Positions 1 through 5,082 of a stretch of DNA of 5,082 bases are shown one piece after another. Every line of letters starts with the position of its first letter. Position 1 is the first letter of the stretch. This DNA comes from Clostridium sp. UBA5530 (lineage in GTDB: Bacteria > Bacillota > Clostridia > Clostridiales > Clostridiaceae): NCBI GenBank assembly GCA_002423705.1, contig DINW01000051.1, positions 8,882 to 13,963 on the forward strand. The letters run 5' to 3'. A model generated the notes under the pieces. That model did no database searches. It had not been told where the DNA came from and saw only the letters and a program-made list of their open reading frames with translations. A program made the position numbers and the translations under genes.

Positions 1-984
1 GGTTCTGCTCCTTCAACTCCATATTGTGCAAACAAGGATGGACATGGACCAGCATGGGCTAACTCATTGTTCGAAGATAATGCTGAATTTGGATTAGGTA
101 TGTCTTTAGGAGTTAAGCAATTAAGAGAAAAAGTTGCTGGACTAGTAGAGCAGGCTATGAATTGCAGCTGCAGCAGTGAAGACTTAAAAGTTGCATTAAA
201 AACTTGGTATGATGCAAAAGATAATGGAAAAGCATCAAAAGAAGCAGTTAAAGCACTTCTTCCAATTCTAGAAAAGGAAAAGAAGAACAGTGTAGTATTA
301 GAAGAAATCTTTGAAAAGAAAGAATTCCTAACTAAGAAGTCTCAATGGATATTTGGTGGAGACGGTTGGGCATATGATATAGGATATGGTGGATTAGACC
401 ATGTTTTAGCATCAGGAGAAGACGTAAATGTTCTTGTATTTGATACAGAAGTTTACTCTAACACAGGTGGCCAATCATCTAAATCAACTCCAACTTCTGC
501 TGTAGCTAAATTTGCAGCATCAGGAAAGAGAACTAAGAAGAAAGACTTAGGAATGATGGCTATGAGCTATGGTTACGTATATGTTGCTCAAATAGCTATG
601 GGTGCTGATAAGAACCAAACTATAAAGGCTATAACAGAAGCAGAAAATTATGATGGACCATCATTAATCATAGCTTATGCTCCATGTATAAATCATGGAT
701 TAAAAGCTGGTATGGGTAAATCTCAACTAGAGGAAAAGAAGGCAGTTGACTGTGGATATTGGTCACTATATAGATTTAACCCAGAACTTAAGGATCAAGG
801 AAAGAATCCATTTGCTCTTGATTCAAAAGAACCAACAGCTTCCTTTAGAGAATTCCTAATGGGAGAAGTTAGATATGCTTCTTTAGCAAAGGCATTCCCA
901 GATTTAGCAGAAGATTTATATGTTAAAACTGAAGAAGATGCTAAAGAAAGAAGAGAAAACTATAAGAAGCTTGCAAATCAATAG
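1..984 (+). CDS. nifJ: Pyruvate:ferredoxin (flavodoxin) oxidoreductase, C-terminal part (5' truncated by window)
   Basis: The frame is open from base 1 and the true start lies upstream; 327 residues are visible of a protein usually near 1,170. The family oxidises pyruvate and CoA to acetyl-CoA and CO2 in the cytoplasm, passing electrons through 4Fe-4S clusters to ferredoxin. Visible here is most of the thiamine-diphosphate domain: the family-typical segment SAPSTPYC..KDGHGPAWANS at the edge (fragment residues 2-22), GDGWAYDIG (about 120-128) and YSNTGGQSS (about 152-160), which bind the cofactor and its metal. The Cys in YAPCINHG (about 229) matches the family's C-terminal ligand of the cluster nearest the cofactor. 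The TTG at 67 is an internal Leu codon, not a start. The gene ends in three consecutive in-frame stops (TAG TAA TAA). Codon choice is uniform and fits high expression. The family call is near certain; the symbol follows common usage (por or pfo is also used). Confidence 0.97.
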   Translation, partial: GSAPSTPYCANKDGHGPAWANSLFEDNAEFGLGMSLGVKQLREKVAGLVEQAMNCSCSSEDLKVALKTWYDAKDNGKASKEAVKALLPILEKEKKNSVVLEEIFEKKEFLTKKSQWIFGGDGWAYDIGYGGLDHVLASGEDVNVLVFDTEVYSNTGGQSSKSTPTSAVAKFAASGKRTKKKDLGMMAMSYGYVYVAQIAMGADKNQTIKAITEAENYDGPSLIIAYAPCINHGLKAGMGKSQLEEKKAVDCGYWSLYRFNPELKDQGKNPFALDSKEPTASFREFLMGEVRYASLAKAFPDLAEDLYVKTEEDAKERRENYKKLANQ

Positions 985-987
985 TAA

Positions 988-1026
988 TAAAAATTAAAAG
1001 GTGCTTTAAGCACCTTTTAATTTTTA
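988..1026 (+). terminator. Intrinsic terminator after the pyruvate:ferredoxin oxidoreductase gene
   Basis: A perfect 18-bp inverted repeat with a 3-base loop (1006-1008) starts 4 bases after the first stop codon. The core is AAAAGGTGC / GCACCTTTT, flanked by A/T pairs, so the T-tract forms part of the 3' arm. Because both arms are A/T-rich outside the core it could work in either direction. It separates the oxidoreductase from the next gene. Confidence 0.9.
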
Positions 1027-1054
1027 AAAAATAATATTAATTTTTAAAAAACTC

Positions 1055-1083
1055 TTTTAATAAAGTGGATTTAAGGGTAAAAT
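1055..1083 (+). promoter_or_regulatory. Possible SigA promoter for the DUF1292 gene
   Basis: TAAAAT at 1078-1083 differs from the -10 consensus at one position and lies 17 bases after TTTTAA (1055-1060), a poor -35 match (3 of 6). Transcription would begin near 1090, just before the SD at 1103-1110. A promoter is expected here because the strong terminator at 988-1026 isolates the next gene. The region is so A/T-rich that chance matches are easy, so this is only a candidate. Confidence 0.3.
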
Positions 1084-1102
1084 TAAAACATAGTTTAATT
1101 TG

Positions 1103-1110
1103 AAAGGAGG
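1103..1110 (+). promoter_or_regulatory. Strong Shine-Dalgarno not aligned with the DUF1292 start codon
   Basis: AAAGGAGG is a near-perfect SD but lies 31 bases upstream of the ATG at 1142. The start codons at normal distance are TTG 1114 (followed directly by TGA) and GTG 1116 (a five-codon frame). Neither is in the DUF1292 frame, and the in-frame codons at that distance (TGT, GAA, TTA) are not starts. The site therefore seems to serve a mini-ORF, or ribosomes that reach the ATG indirectly. Confidence 0.7.
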
Positions 1111-1115
1111 AAGTT

Positions 1116-1133
1116 GTGAATTATCGCAACTGA
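1116..1133 (+). CDS. Possible five-codon leader ORF upstream of the DUF1292 gene
   Basis: GTG AAT TAT CGC AAC TGA would encode MNYRN and starts 5 bases after the strong SD at 1103-1110. Its stop ends 8 bases before the ATG of the DUF1292 gene, a distance that could allow termination-reinitiation coupling. It contains CGC, an Arg codon unusual in this AT-rich sequence. The evidence is only SD spacing and position; a chance start near a displaced SD is a real alternative. Confidence 0.25.
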   Translation: MNYRN

Positions 1134-1141
1134 ATTTAAGA

Positions 1142-1495
1142 ATGAAAGACGAAAAGCTAAAAAATTGTGGCTGTGGCTGTGGATGTGACTGCAATGAACA
1201 TGAGCATGAGCATGACCATGACCATGAATGTTGTTGTGGTGATCATGAAGAAGAAACCTTCGTGGTAGATTTAGAGGATGAAGAAGGAAACATAGTTTCT
1301 TGTGAAGTAGTAGATGCCTTTGAATATAAAGAAGGACAATATGTTTTGATACAAAACCCAGAAGATGAGTCCTTTTACCTATTTAAATCAGTAGGAGAAG
1401 ATGGGGAATTAGTTATTCCTGATGATGAAGAATTTGAAGAAGTATCAGCTTATTATGAAAGTCTTCTTGAAGAAGAAGAAGGAGAAGAAGAGTAA
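1142..1495 (+). CDS. DUF1292 family protein with Cys/His-rich, probably metal-binding N-terminus
   Basis: Counted from ATG 1142, this is a 117-residue, very acidic, soluble protein with no signal peptide or membrane segment. Residues 9-17 alternate Cys with Gly/Asp (five Cys), residues 20-28 alternate His with Glu/Asp (five His), and C30-C32 and H35 follow: eight Cys and six His in 27 residues, a likely metal-binding tail. Residues about 38-107 match DUF1292, a Firmicute family of unknown function that includes B. subtilis YrzB: acidic beta strands FVVDLEDEEGN, an EGQYVLI strand, YLFKS, and a C-terminal EFEEV..YYESL helix. The tail is EEEEGEEE. The frame stays open upstream to a TTG at 1100, but that would place the SD inside the gene, so ATG is preferred. 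The gene stands alone between two terminators. Metal binding is inferred from composition; function is unknown. Confidence 0.85.
   Translation: MKDEKLKNCGCGCGCDCNEHEHEHDHDHECCCGDHEEETFVVDLEDEEGNIVSCEVVDAFEYKEGQYVLIQNPEDESFYLFKSVGEDGELVIPDDEEFEEVSAYYESLLEEEEGEEE
1166..1228 (+). repeat. Two in-frame hexanucleotide repeat tracts within the DUF1292 gene
   Basis: Two imperfect 6-bp tandem tracts lie back to back. The first (1166-1195) has units of the type TGTGGC and encodes alternating Cys. The second (1199-1228) has units CATGAG/CATGAC and encodes alternating His. Five units of each are visible. A gain or loss of a unit keeps the reading frame and changes the number of Cys or His residues. Confidence 0.85.
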
Positions 1496-1518
1496 AGAGT
1501 TGCTTAAAGCAACTCTTT
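1494..1518 (+). terminator. Intrinsic terminator overlapping the DUF1292 stop codon
   Basis: GAGTTGCT (1497-1504) pairs perfectly with AGCAACTC (1508-1515) around a 3-base loop. Three A/T pairs extend the stem into the TAA stop at 1493-1495, and a run of five T (1516-1520) follows. Stem, loop and T-run fit a Rho-independent terminator. The HAD gene begins only about 25 bases downstream with no clear promoter between, so partial read-through is possible. Confidence 0.88.
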
Positions 1519-1537
1519 TTAATATTTGAATTTACAC

Positions 1538-1547
1538 AGGAGTTGAT
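1538..1547 (+). promoter_or_regulatory. Shine-Dalgarno abutting the TTG start of the HAD gene
   Basis: AGGAGTTGAT matches the extended SD AGGAGGTGAT at 9 of 10 bases. It overlaps the only canonical start codon available to the HAD gene (TTG 1543), leaving no spacer after AGGAG. The spacing suits the in-frame ATC codons at 1549 (6 bases after AGGAG) or 1552 (9 bases) better. Confidence 0.6.
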
Positions 1548-2193
1548 TATCATCGAAAAATTAGCCATATTTGATGTGGATTATACTATAACCAGTAGAG
1601 AAACCCTAAGGCAACTTTATTATTTTTCTATAAAAAAATATCCTAAAAATATAATTTATGGGCCTAGAGCAGTACTGTCTGGGATCATGTTTTTATTAGG
1701 CATATTTGATGAAAAAAGAACAAAAGAAATGTTTCTGAAATTTGTACATGGCATAGAAAAAGAGAATATGGAAAAGCTTATTAAGGAATTTTATGAAGAA
1801 AAACTTTCAAAAATATTATATAAAGATGCCATAGATATGATAAAAAAACTTAAAAGTCAGGGATATAGAATATATCTAATATCTGCATCTCCAGAGTTTT
1901 ACTTGAAGGAATTATATGCTATAGAGGAGGTAGATAGAATAATTGGAACTAGATTTAAAGTAAAAGAAAACATACATACTAGGTTTATGGAAGGCAATAA
2001 CTGTAAAGGTGAAGAAAAGATTACAAGGCTCATGGAAGCCCTTGAAGAAGAAAATATAGAAGTGAATTTTAAAGAGTCATATATGTTCTCTGATTCATTG
2101 TCAGATTTGCCTCTTTTAAACTTAGTAGGTAAGCCTTATCTTATAAACTATAAAAAGCATTATGGAAATATAGAAGTGTTAAAGTGGAGGTAG
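1543..2193 (+). CDS. HAD superfamily subfamily IB hydrolase (SerB-like phosphatase)
   Basis: A cytoplasmic 216-residue protein, typical in length for subfamily IB phosphatases. Motif I is DVDYT (D11, D13; nucleophile and acid/base Asp, T15). Motif II is LISASPE with S114. A Lys in CKGEEK (K155 or K159) fits motif III. Motif IV is DSLSDLPLL (D184, D188), which binds Mg. Between motifs I and II lies a helical cap whose hydrophobic stretch (about 38-55) should not be taken for a membrane segment. The set resembles phosphoserine phosphatase and CicA-type HAD-IB enzymes, but the substrate is not readable. The given start is TTG; ATC 1549 or 1552 may be the true start (MEKLAIF from 1552), and the next in-frame GTG (1576) would remove motif I. 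The stop lies 4 bases before the aminotransferase ATG, so the two are probably cotranslated. Confidence 0.88.
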   Translation: MIIIEKLAIFDVDYTITSRETLRQLYYFSIKKYPKNIIYGPRAVLSGIMFLLGIFDEKRTKEMFLKFVHGIEKENMEKLIKEFYEEKLSKILYKDAIDMIKKLKSQGYRIYLISASPEFYLKELYAIEEVDRIIGTRFKVKENIHTRFMEGNNCKGEEKITRLMEALEEENIEVNFKESYMFSDSLSDLPLLNLVGKPYLINYKKHYGNIEVLKWR

Positions 2194-2197
2194 TAAT

Positions 2198-3019
2198 ATG
2201 GAAATATGCCAAGGAGAAAAATTTATTATAAATAATGATATATTATCTAAGGAAAAATTTAAAGAAGAGAAAGTCATAGGAAGCACTAATATATACGAGG
2301 TTATCAGAGTTATAGAAGGGATTCCTTTATTTTTAGAAGACCATATGAAAAGAATGATGAGATCCTTAGAAATTATGGATATGGATCACAGAATTCAAAA
2401 AGAATACCTAGAAAAATCCATTAAAGAATTGATAAAGGCTAATGGAAACAAAGAGGGAAATGTAAAAATAGTTTTCAATGGAGACAAGAATAATTTGGCT
2501 GGTTACTACATTCCACATCATTATCCAGAGCATAAGGAGTACATTGAAGGTGTAGATACAATATTATACTTTGCAGAAAGGGAAAACCCTAATGCAAAAG
2601 TTATCAATAATAATTTAAGAAACAATGTTAATGAAGCTTTGAATAAATGTGGGGCCTATGAGGCTATATTGATTGATAAACATAACAAAGTAACTGAAGG
2701 AAGTAGATCAAATATATTTATGGTTAAAGGTGAAACCCTTATAACATCGACAATAGACAAGGTTCTTCCAGGAATAACAAGGCAATTTATCTTGAAAGTA
2801 GCTAAGATAACAGGAATTAATATAGAAGAAAGAAATCTATCAGTAGATGAGTTAAAGTCAGTGGATGGATTATTTATATCAGGTACATCACCTAAGGTTT
2901 TACCTATTAAAAAGGTAGATGATAGTGCATTTCATTCAGCCAACAATGTCGTGGTGAAAAAAATATATGATGGATACAATAAGTTAATTAATGAATATAT
3001 AGACGAAAGAAAAAAATAG
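2198..3019 (+). CDS. Class IV PLP-dependent aminotransferase (branched-chain/D-amino acid/aminodeoxychorismate lyase fold)
   Basis: A 273-residue cytoplasmic enzyme of normal family length. GGAGG at 2186-2190, 7 bases before the ATG, fixes the start. Fold-type IV landmarks appear in order: YEVIRV..G.PLFLEDHMKRM (about 33-53), the putative PLP-Schiff-base lysine K134 in AKVINNNLRNN, E167 in VTEGSRSNIF (the Glu that contacts the pyridine nitrogen), PGITR (191-195) and SGTSPKVLPI (228-237) near the cofactor phosphate and substrate. The fold covers branched-chain aminotransferase (IlvE), D-amino acid aminotransferase and 4-amino-4-deoxychorismate lyase (PabC); the substrate cannot be assigned, and no pab or ilv gene is adjacent to help. 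It follows the HAD phosphatase by 4 bases, so they may serve one pathway, which is inference. No convincing terminator follows. Confidence 0.9.
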   Translation: MEICQGEKFIINNDILSKEKFKEEKVIGSTNIYEVIRVIEGIPLFLEDHMKRMMRSLEIMDMDHRIQKEYLEKSIKELIKANGNKEGNVKIVFNGDKNNLAGYYIPHHYPEHKEYIEGVDTILYFAERENPNAKVINNNLRNNVNEALNKCGAYEAILIDKHNKVTEGSRSNIFMVKGETLITSTIDKVLPGITRQFILKVAKITGINIEERNLSVDELKSVDGLFISGTSPKVLPIKKVDDSAFHSANNVVVKKIYDGYNKLINEYIDERKK

Positions 3020-3103
3020 ATATTATTACTAAAAACTATAAATAGTATTGTAAAGTTTTGTGGTAAAATGACGATAATAAAAGGAAAATATTATATTTTT
3101 TTA

Positions 3104-3112
3104 TGGTATACT
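3104..3112 (+). promoter_or_regulatory. Extended -10 promoter candidate for the FapA-type gene
   Basis: TGGTATACT combines a TGN extension with TATACT (5 of 6 bases to TATAAT). Transcription would begin near 3119, about 30 bases before the ATG at 3149. No good -35 lies 16-18 bases upstream, which extended -10 promoters tolerate. A second, weaker extended -10 (TGGTAAAAT) occurs at 3061-3069. The 129-bp gap, the largest between the complete genes apart from the DUF1292 leader region, supports a promoter here. Confidence 0.5.
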
Positions 3113-3148
3113 TTAAATATATAAATATTTCAATACAAGGGGGGAGCT

Positions 3149-5035
3149 ATGGTGAAAAAAGTCTTTAAAGGCGAAAATTTAGCTCAATGCTTAACTATAG
3201 CTAGTAAAGAGGTCAATATACCAGACAATGAGATAAATTATAAGATAATAAAGGAGAAAAATGGACTTTTAAAAAAGGAATGCATAATTGAAGTACATAT
3301 TGAAGAGAAAAAGAACATTGGTACTATAGCTATAAAAGAGGGAAAGGTTATAGTAACTAACGGAGAAGAAGGACAAAAAGCTGCAATATTATCACCTTGT
3401 ACTAAGGGAACCATAAAAGTAAATGGCGTAATTTTAGAAGAACCATGTGAAGTTTTCGAAAATTCCATCATTGAATACTGCCCAGTTGTTGAAAATGGGG
3501 GAAGGAATATAAATATAGTTATAACTAAGGATGCTATGGAAGCCTACATAAGTGTAGAATATAAAAAACCTTCAATATCTATCCTTATGGATAGTGAGCC
3601 CCAAAATAAAGTTATTCCTCAGGAAGAATACAAGTCAAATGGAGAACTGAATAAATTTTCTATAGATGATATAAAAGAAAATTTAAAAAAGATGGGAGTA
3701 ATAAATGGTATAATAGATGAAAATTTATCTGAGGCATCCAACGGTTGTATAGACTTAATCATAGCAAAAGGAGAGGCTCCTATAGATGATAAAGAAGATT
3801 TTATAGACGTAAAATTTAAGGAGCATGATATAAGAGCTTTAGTTGAGGAAGGAAAACAGATAGATTATAAAGATACTGGAGTAATACATCAAGTAATACC
3901 AGGAGATGTAATAGGGGAAAGAATTATAGGGGAAATAGGCAAAGATGGAATAGATGTAAAGGGGCAAATTAAGAAAAAGAAGGACAAAAAACAATTTATC
4001 ATAAAATGTGGAGTAGGAACTAAACTAGAAAATAATAAGGTTTATGCCACTATGAAAGGAAAGCCTAAATTTCGAAATGGAATTTTTGAGGTTACAATTA
4101 TACATGAAGTAGCTAATGATATAAACCTTAAGACTGGAAATGTAGTTTATAACGGGGACATAGTAATAAGAGGCACCATTGAAGAGGGTATGAAGGTAAA
4201 ATGTGGTGGCGATTTAACCATATATAAAGGTGTAAACATAGCGGAGCTAAATGCAAAAGGAAATGTGGACATAAAAGGCAATATAATAGGTTCTAATATA
4301 ACTGGCGGTGGACAAGACGCAGACAAAGTTCAATGTTTGGCAGATTTACAGGAACTTAGAACCTTATATAATAATTTAACTATATGTGCAAAAGAGTTAA
4401 AGAGTAACAATATGTTTCACGATAAAAGCAGTGATGGACAAATAATAAAAGTGCTATTAGAAAGCAAGTTTAAGAAAATAGTAAAAGTGGCTTTAAGGTT
4501 ACTTAGCAGTCCTTATACCAGTGAAGCAGTTACAAACTTTATAAGAAGTAGAATAATAGGACTTGGTCCTTTAAATATAAAATATATGAGCGAAGTTTAT
4601 GATTTTATGGACAGGCTAAAGGAAGATATAGAGTGTACAAAAGAAGGATTGAGTCTTCCTGTAAATGTGAATATTTCTTATTGCCAAGATACTACAATAA
4701 AAAGCAGTGGAAATATATATGTTATTGGGAAAGGTCAATATATATCAAATCTCTTCGCCAATGATGGGATTTATTTTCAAGGACTGAATGCTGTAGCTAG
4801 AGGGGGCGAAATGAAAGCAAAAAATATAATTAAGTGCAAAACTGTGGGAAGTACTGCAGGAGTTGTAACTAAACTTGTAGTTGAAGAGCGAGGACATATT
4901 TGGGCTGATATAGCCTATATAAACACCAAAATAGTGGTTGGGCTAAAGGAATACCTTATAGATAGTCCTTGCAGAAATCTTCATGCATTCTTGGATGAGG
5001 GTGGAGAGCTCACAGTGGAAAAGCTTAAGCTATAG
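3149..5035 (+). CDS. DUF342/FapA family protein with Jag-N-like N-terminal domain
   Basis: A 628-residue soluble protein without signal peptide or membrane segment. Residues 1-50 (VFKGENLAQCLTIAS..NIPDNEINYKII...GLLKKE) resemble the Jag N-terminal domain found at the start of many clostridial DUF342 proteins. Residues about 165-275 match the FapA N-terminal part: IAKGEAPIDDKEDF, then GDVIGERIIGEIGKDGIDVKG. A Gly-rich repetitive beta region (about 325-385: DIVIRGTI, GDLTIYKGV, GNVDIKGNI) suggests a right-handed beta-helix. A mostly helical insert follows (about 390-500), then further beta-helix (about 505-600: GNIYVIGKG, GIYFQG, GGEMKAKNI). FapA in Vibrio affects flagellar assembly and location; in clostridia the role is unknown. 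The start is ATG 3149 or the adjacent GTG 3152, behind a G-rich SD (AAGGGGGGAG, 3137-3146). The next gene begins 11 bases after the stop and has a similar ribosome site. Confidence 0.88.
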   Translation: MVKKVFKGENLAQCLTIASKEVNIPDNEINYKIIKEKNGLLKKECIIEVHIEEKKNIGTIAIKEGKVIVTNGEEGQKAAILSPCTKGTIKVNGVILEEPCEVFENSIIEYCPVVENGGRNINIVITKDAMEAYISVEYKKPSISILMDSEPQNKVIPQEEYKSNGELNKFSIDDIKENLKKMGVINGIIDENLSEASNGCIDLIIAKGEAPIDDKEDFIDVKFKEHDIRALVEEGKQIDYKDTGVIHQVIPGDVIGERIIGEIGKDGIDVKGQIKKKKDKKQFIIKCGVGTKLENNKVYATMKGKPKFRNGIFEVTIIHEVANDINLKTGNVVYNGDIVIRGTIEEGMKVKCGGDLTIYKGVNIAELNAKGNVDIKGNIIGSNITGGGQDADKVQCLADLQELRTLYNNLTICAKELKSNNMFHDKSSDGQIIKVLLESKFKKIVKVALRLLSSPYTSEAVTNFIRSRIIGLGPLNIKYMSEVYDFMDRLKEDIECTKEGLSLPVNVNISYCQDTTIKSSGNIYVIGKGQYISNLFANDGIYFQGLNAVARGGEMKAKNIIKCKTVGSTAGVVTKLVVEERGHIWADIAYINTKIVVGLKEYLIDSPCRNLHAFLDEGGELTVEKLKL

Positions 5036-5046
5036 GAGGGGAAGCT

Positions 5047-5082
5047 ATGGAAGAAAGAAAGATAATAATATTTACATTAGGT
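5047..5082 (+). CDS. Start of a further gene, possibly CheW-like (3' truncated by window)
   Basis: Twelve codons are visible, MEERKIIIFTLG, starting at ATG 5047. AGGAGGGG at 5034-5041 overlaps the FapA-type stop codon and is well spaced from this start, so a gene and cotranscription with its neighbour are well supported. The pattern of charged residues, then III/VF.LG, resembles the first beta strand of CheW, the adaptor joining chemoreceptors to CheA. Twelve residues are too few for a firm family assignment. Confidence 0.6.
   Translation, partial: MEERKIIIFTLG

Noticed and set aside
67..69. TTG 67 as a start codon of a short gene
   Set aside because: The frame is open from base 1 and encodes family-conserved oxidoreductase sequence before this point, so it is an internal Leu.
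1100..1141. TTG at 1100 as the start of the DUF1292 gene, adding 14 residues
   Set aside because: It lies upstream of the strong SD and has no SD of its own; the added segment (KGGSCELSQLNLR) is largely translated SD and leader.
1196..1246. His-rich run as an engineered affinity tag or vector sequence
   Set aside because: The His residues alternate with acidic residues and are continuous with a native DUF1292 domain in native codon use.
1654..1707. Transmembrane segment in the HAD protein (residues 38-55)
   Set aside because: It lies where the helical cap domain of subfamily IB enzymes belongs, between motifs I and II; no other membrane segment is present.
3035..3046. ACTAT/ATAGT hairpin after the aminotransferase gene as a terminator
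   Set aside because: Five A/T-rich pairs with a 2-base loop and no T-run; too weak to call.
3238..3471. 77-codon reverse-strand ORF within the FapA-type gene
   Set aside because: It is fully antisense to a well-supported coding region, and its Phe/Ser/Pro-rich product looks like the complement of A-rich codons.

Overview
The window reads as a chromosomal segment of a strictly anaerobic, low-GC Firmicute, most likely Clostridium in the strict sense. The support is strong A/T bias, AGA/ATA/TTA-rich codon use, purine-rich Shine-Dalgarno (SD) sites, intrinsic terminators and a pyruvate:ferredoxin oxidoreductase. All genes are on the + strand and coding density is high. I see no mobile element, CRISPR array, tRNA or rRNA.

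Layout. (1) Positions 1-984 hold the C-terminal 327 residues of pyruvate:ferredoxin oxidoreductase, the main pyruvate-oxidising enzyme of anaerobes. It ends in tandem stops and a long perfect-stem terminator (988-1026). (2) A single-gene unit at 1142-1495 encodes a small acidic DUF1292 protein with a striking Cys/His-rich N-terminal array. Its terminator begins inside its stop codon. (3) A tight two-gene unit follows: a HAD-superfamily IB phosphatase (about 1543-2193) and, four bases later, a class IV PLP aminotransferase (2198-3019). Their substrates cannot be read from sequence, but the spacing implies coexpression. (4) After a 129-bp gap with a plausible extended -10 promoter comes a DUF342/FapA-type protein (3149-5035) with a Jag-N-like start and a beta-helix core. 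(5) Eleven bases downstream another gene begins (5047 to the window edge). Its first 12 residues look CheW-like, which would put the FapA protein in a motility or chemotaxis setting.

The genes do not form one pathway: the window joins the end of a central-metabolism gene, a stand-alone putative metal-binding protein, a metabolic pair, and the start of a possible signalling/motility operon. No clearly new multi-gene system is visible. The points most worth a second look are the translation starts of two genes (the DUF1292 gene has its SD aimed at a five-codon mini-ORF; the HAD gene has its SD abutting TTG but well spaced for ATC codons), the Cys/His array and the 6-bp repeats that encode it, and the FapA/CheW-like linkage.
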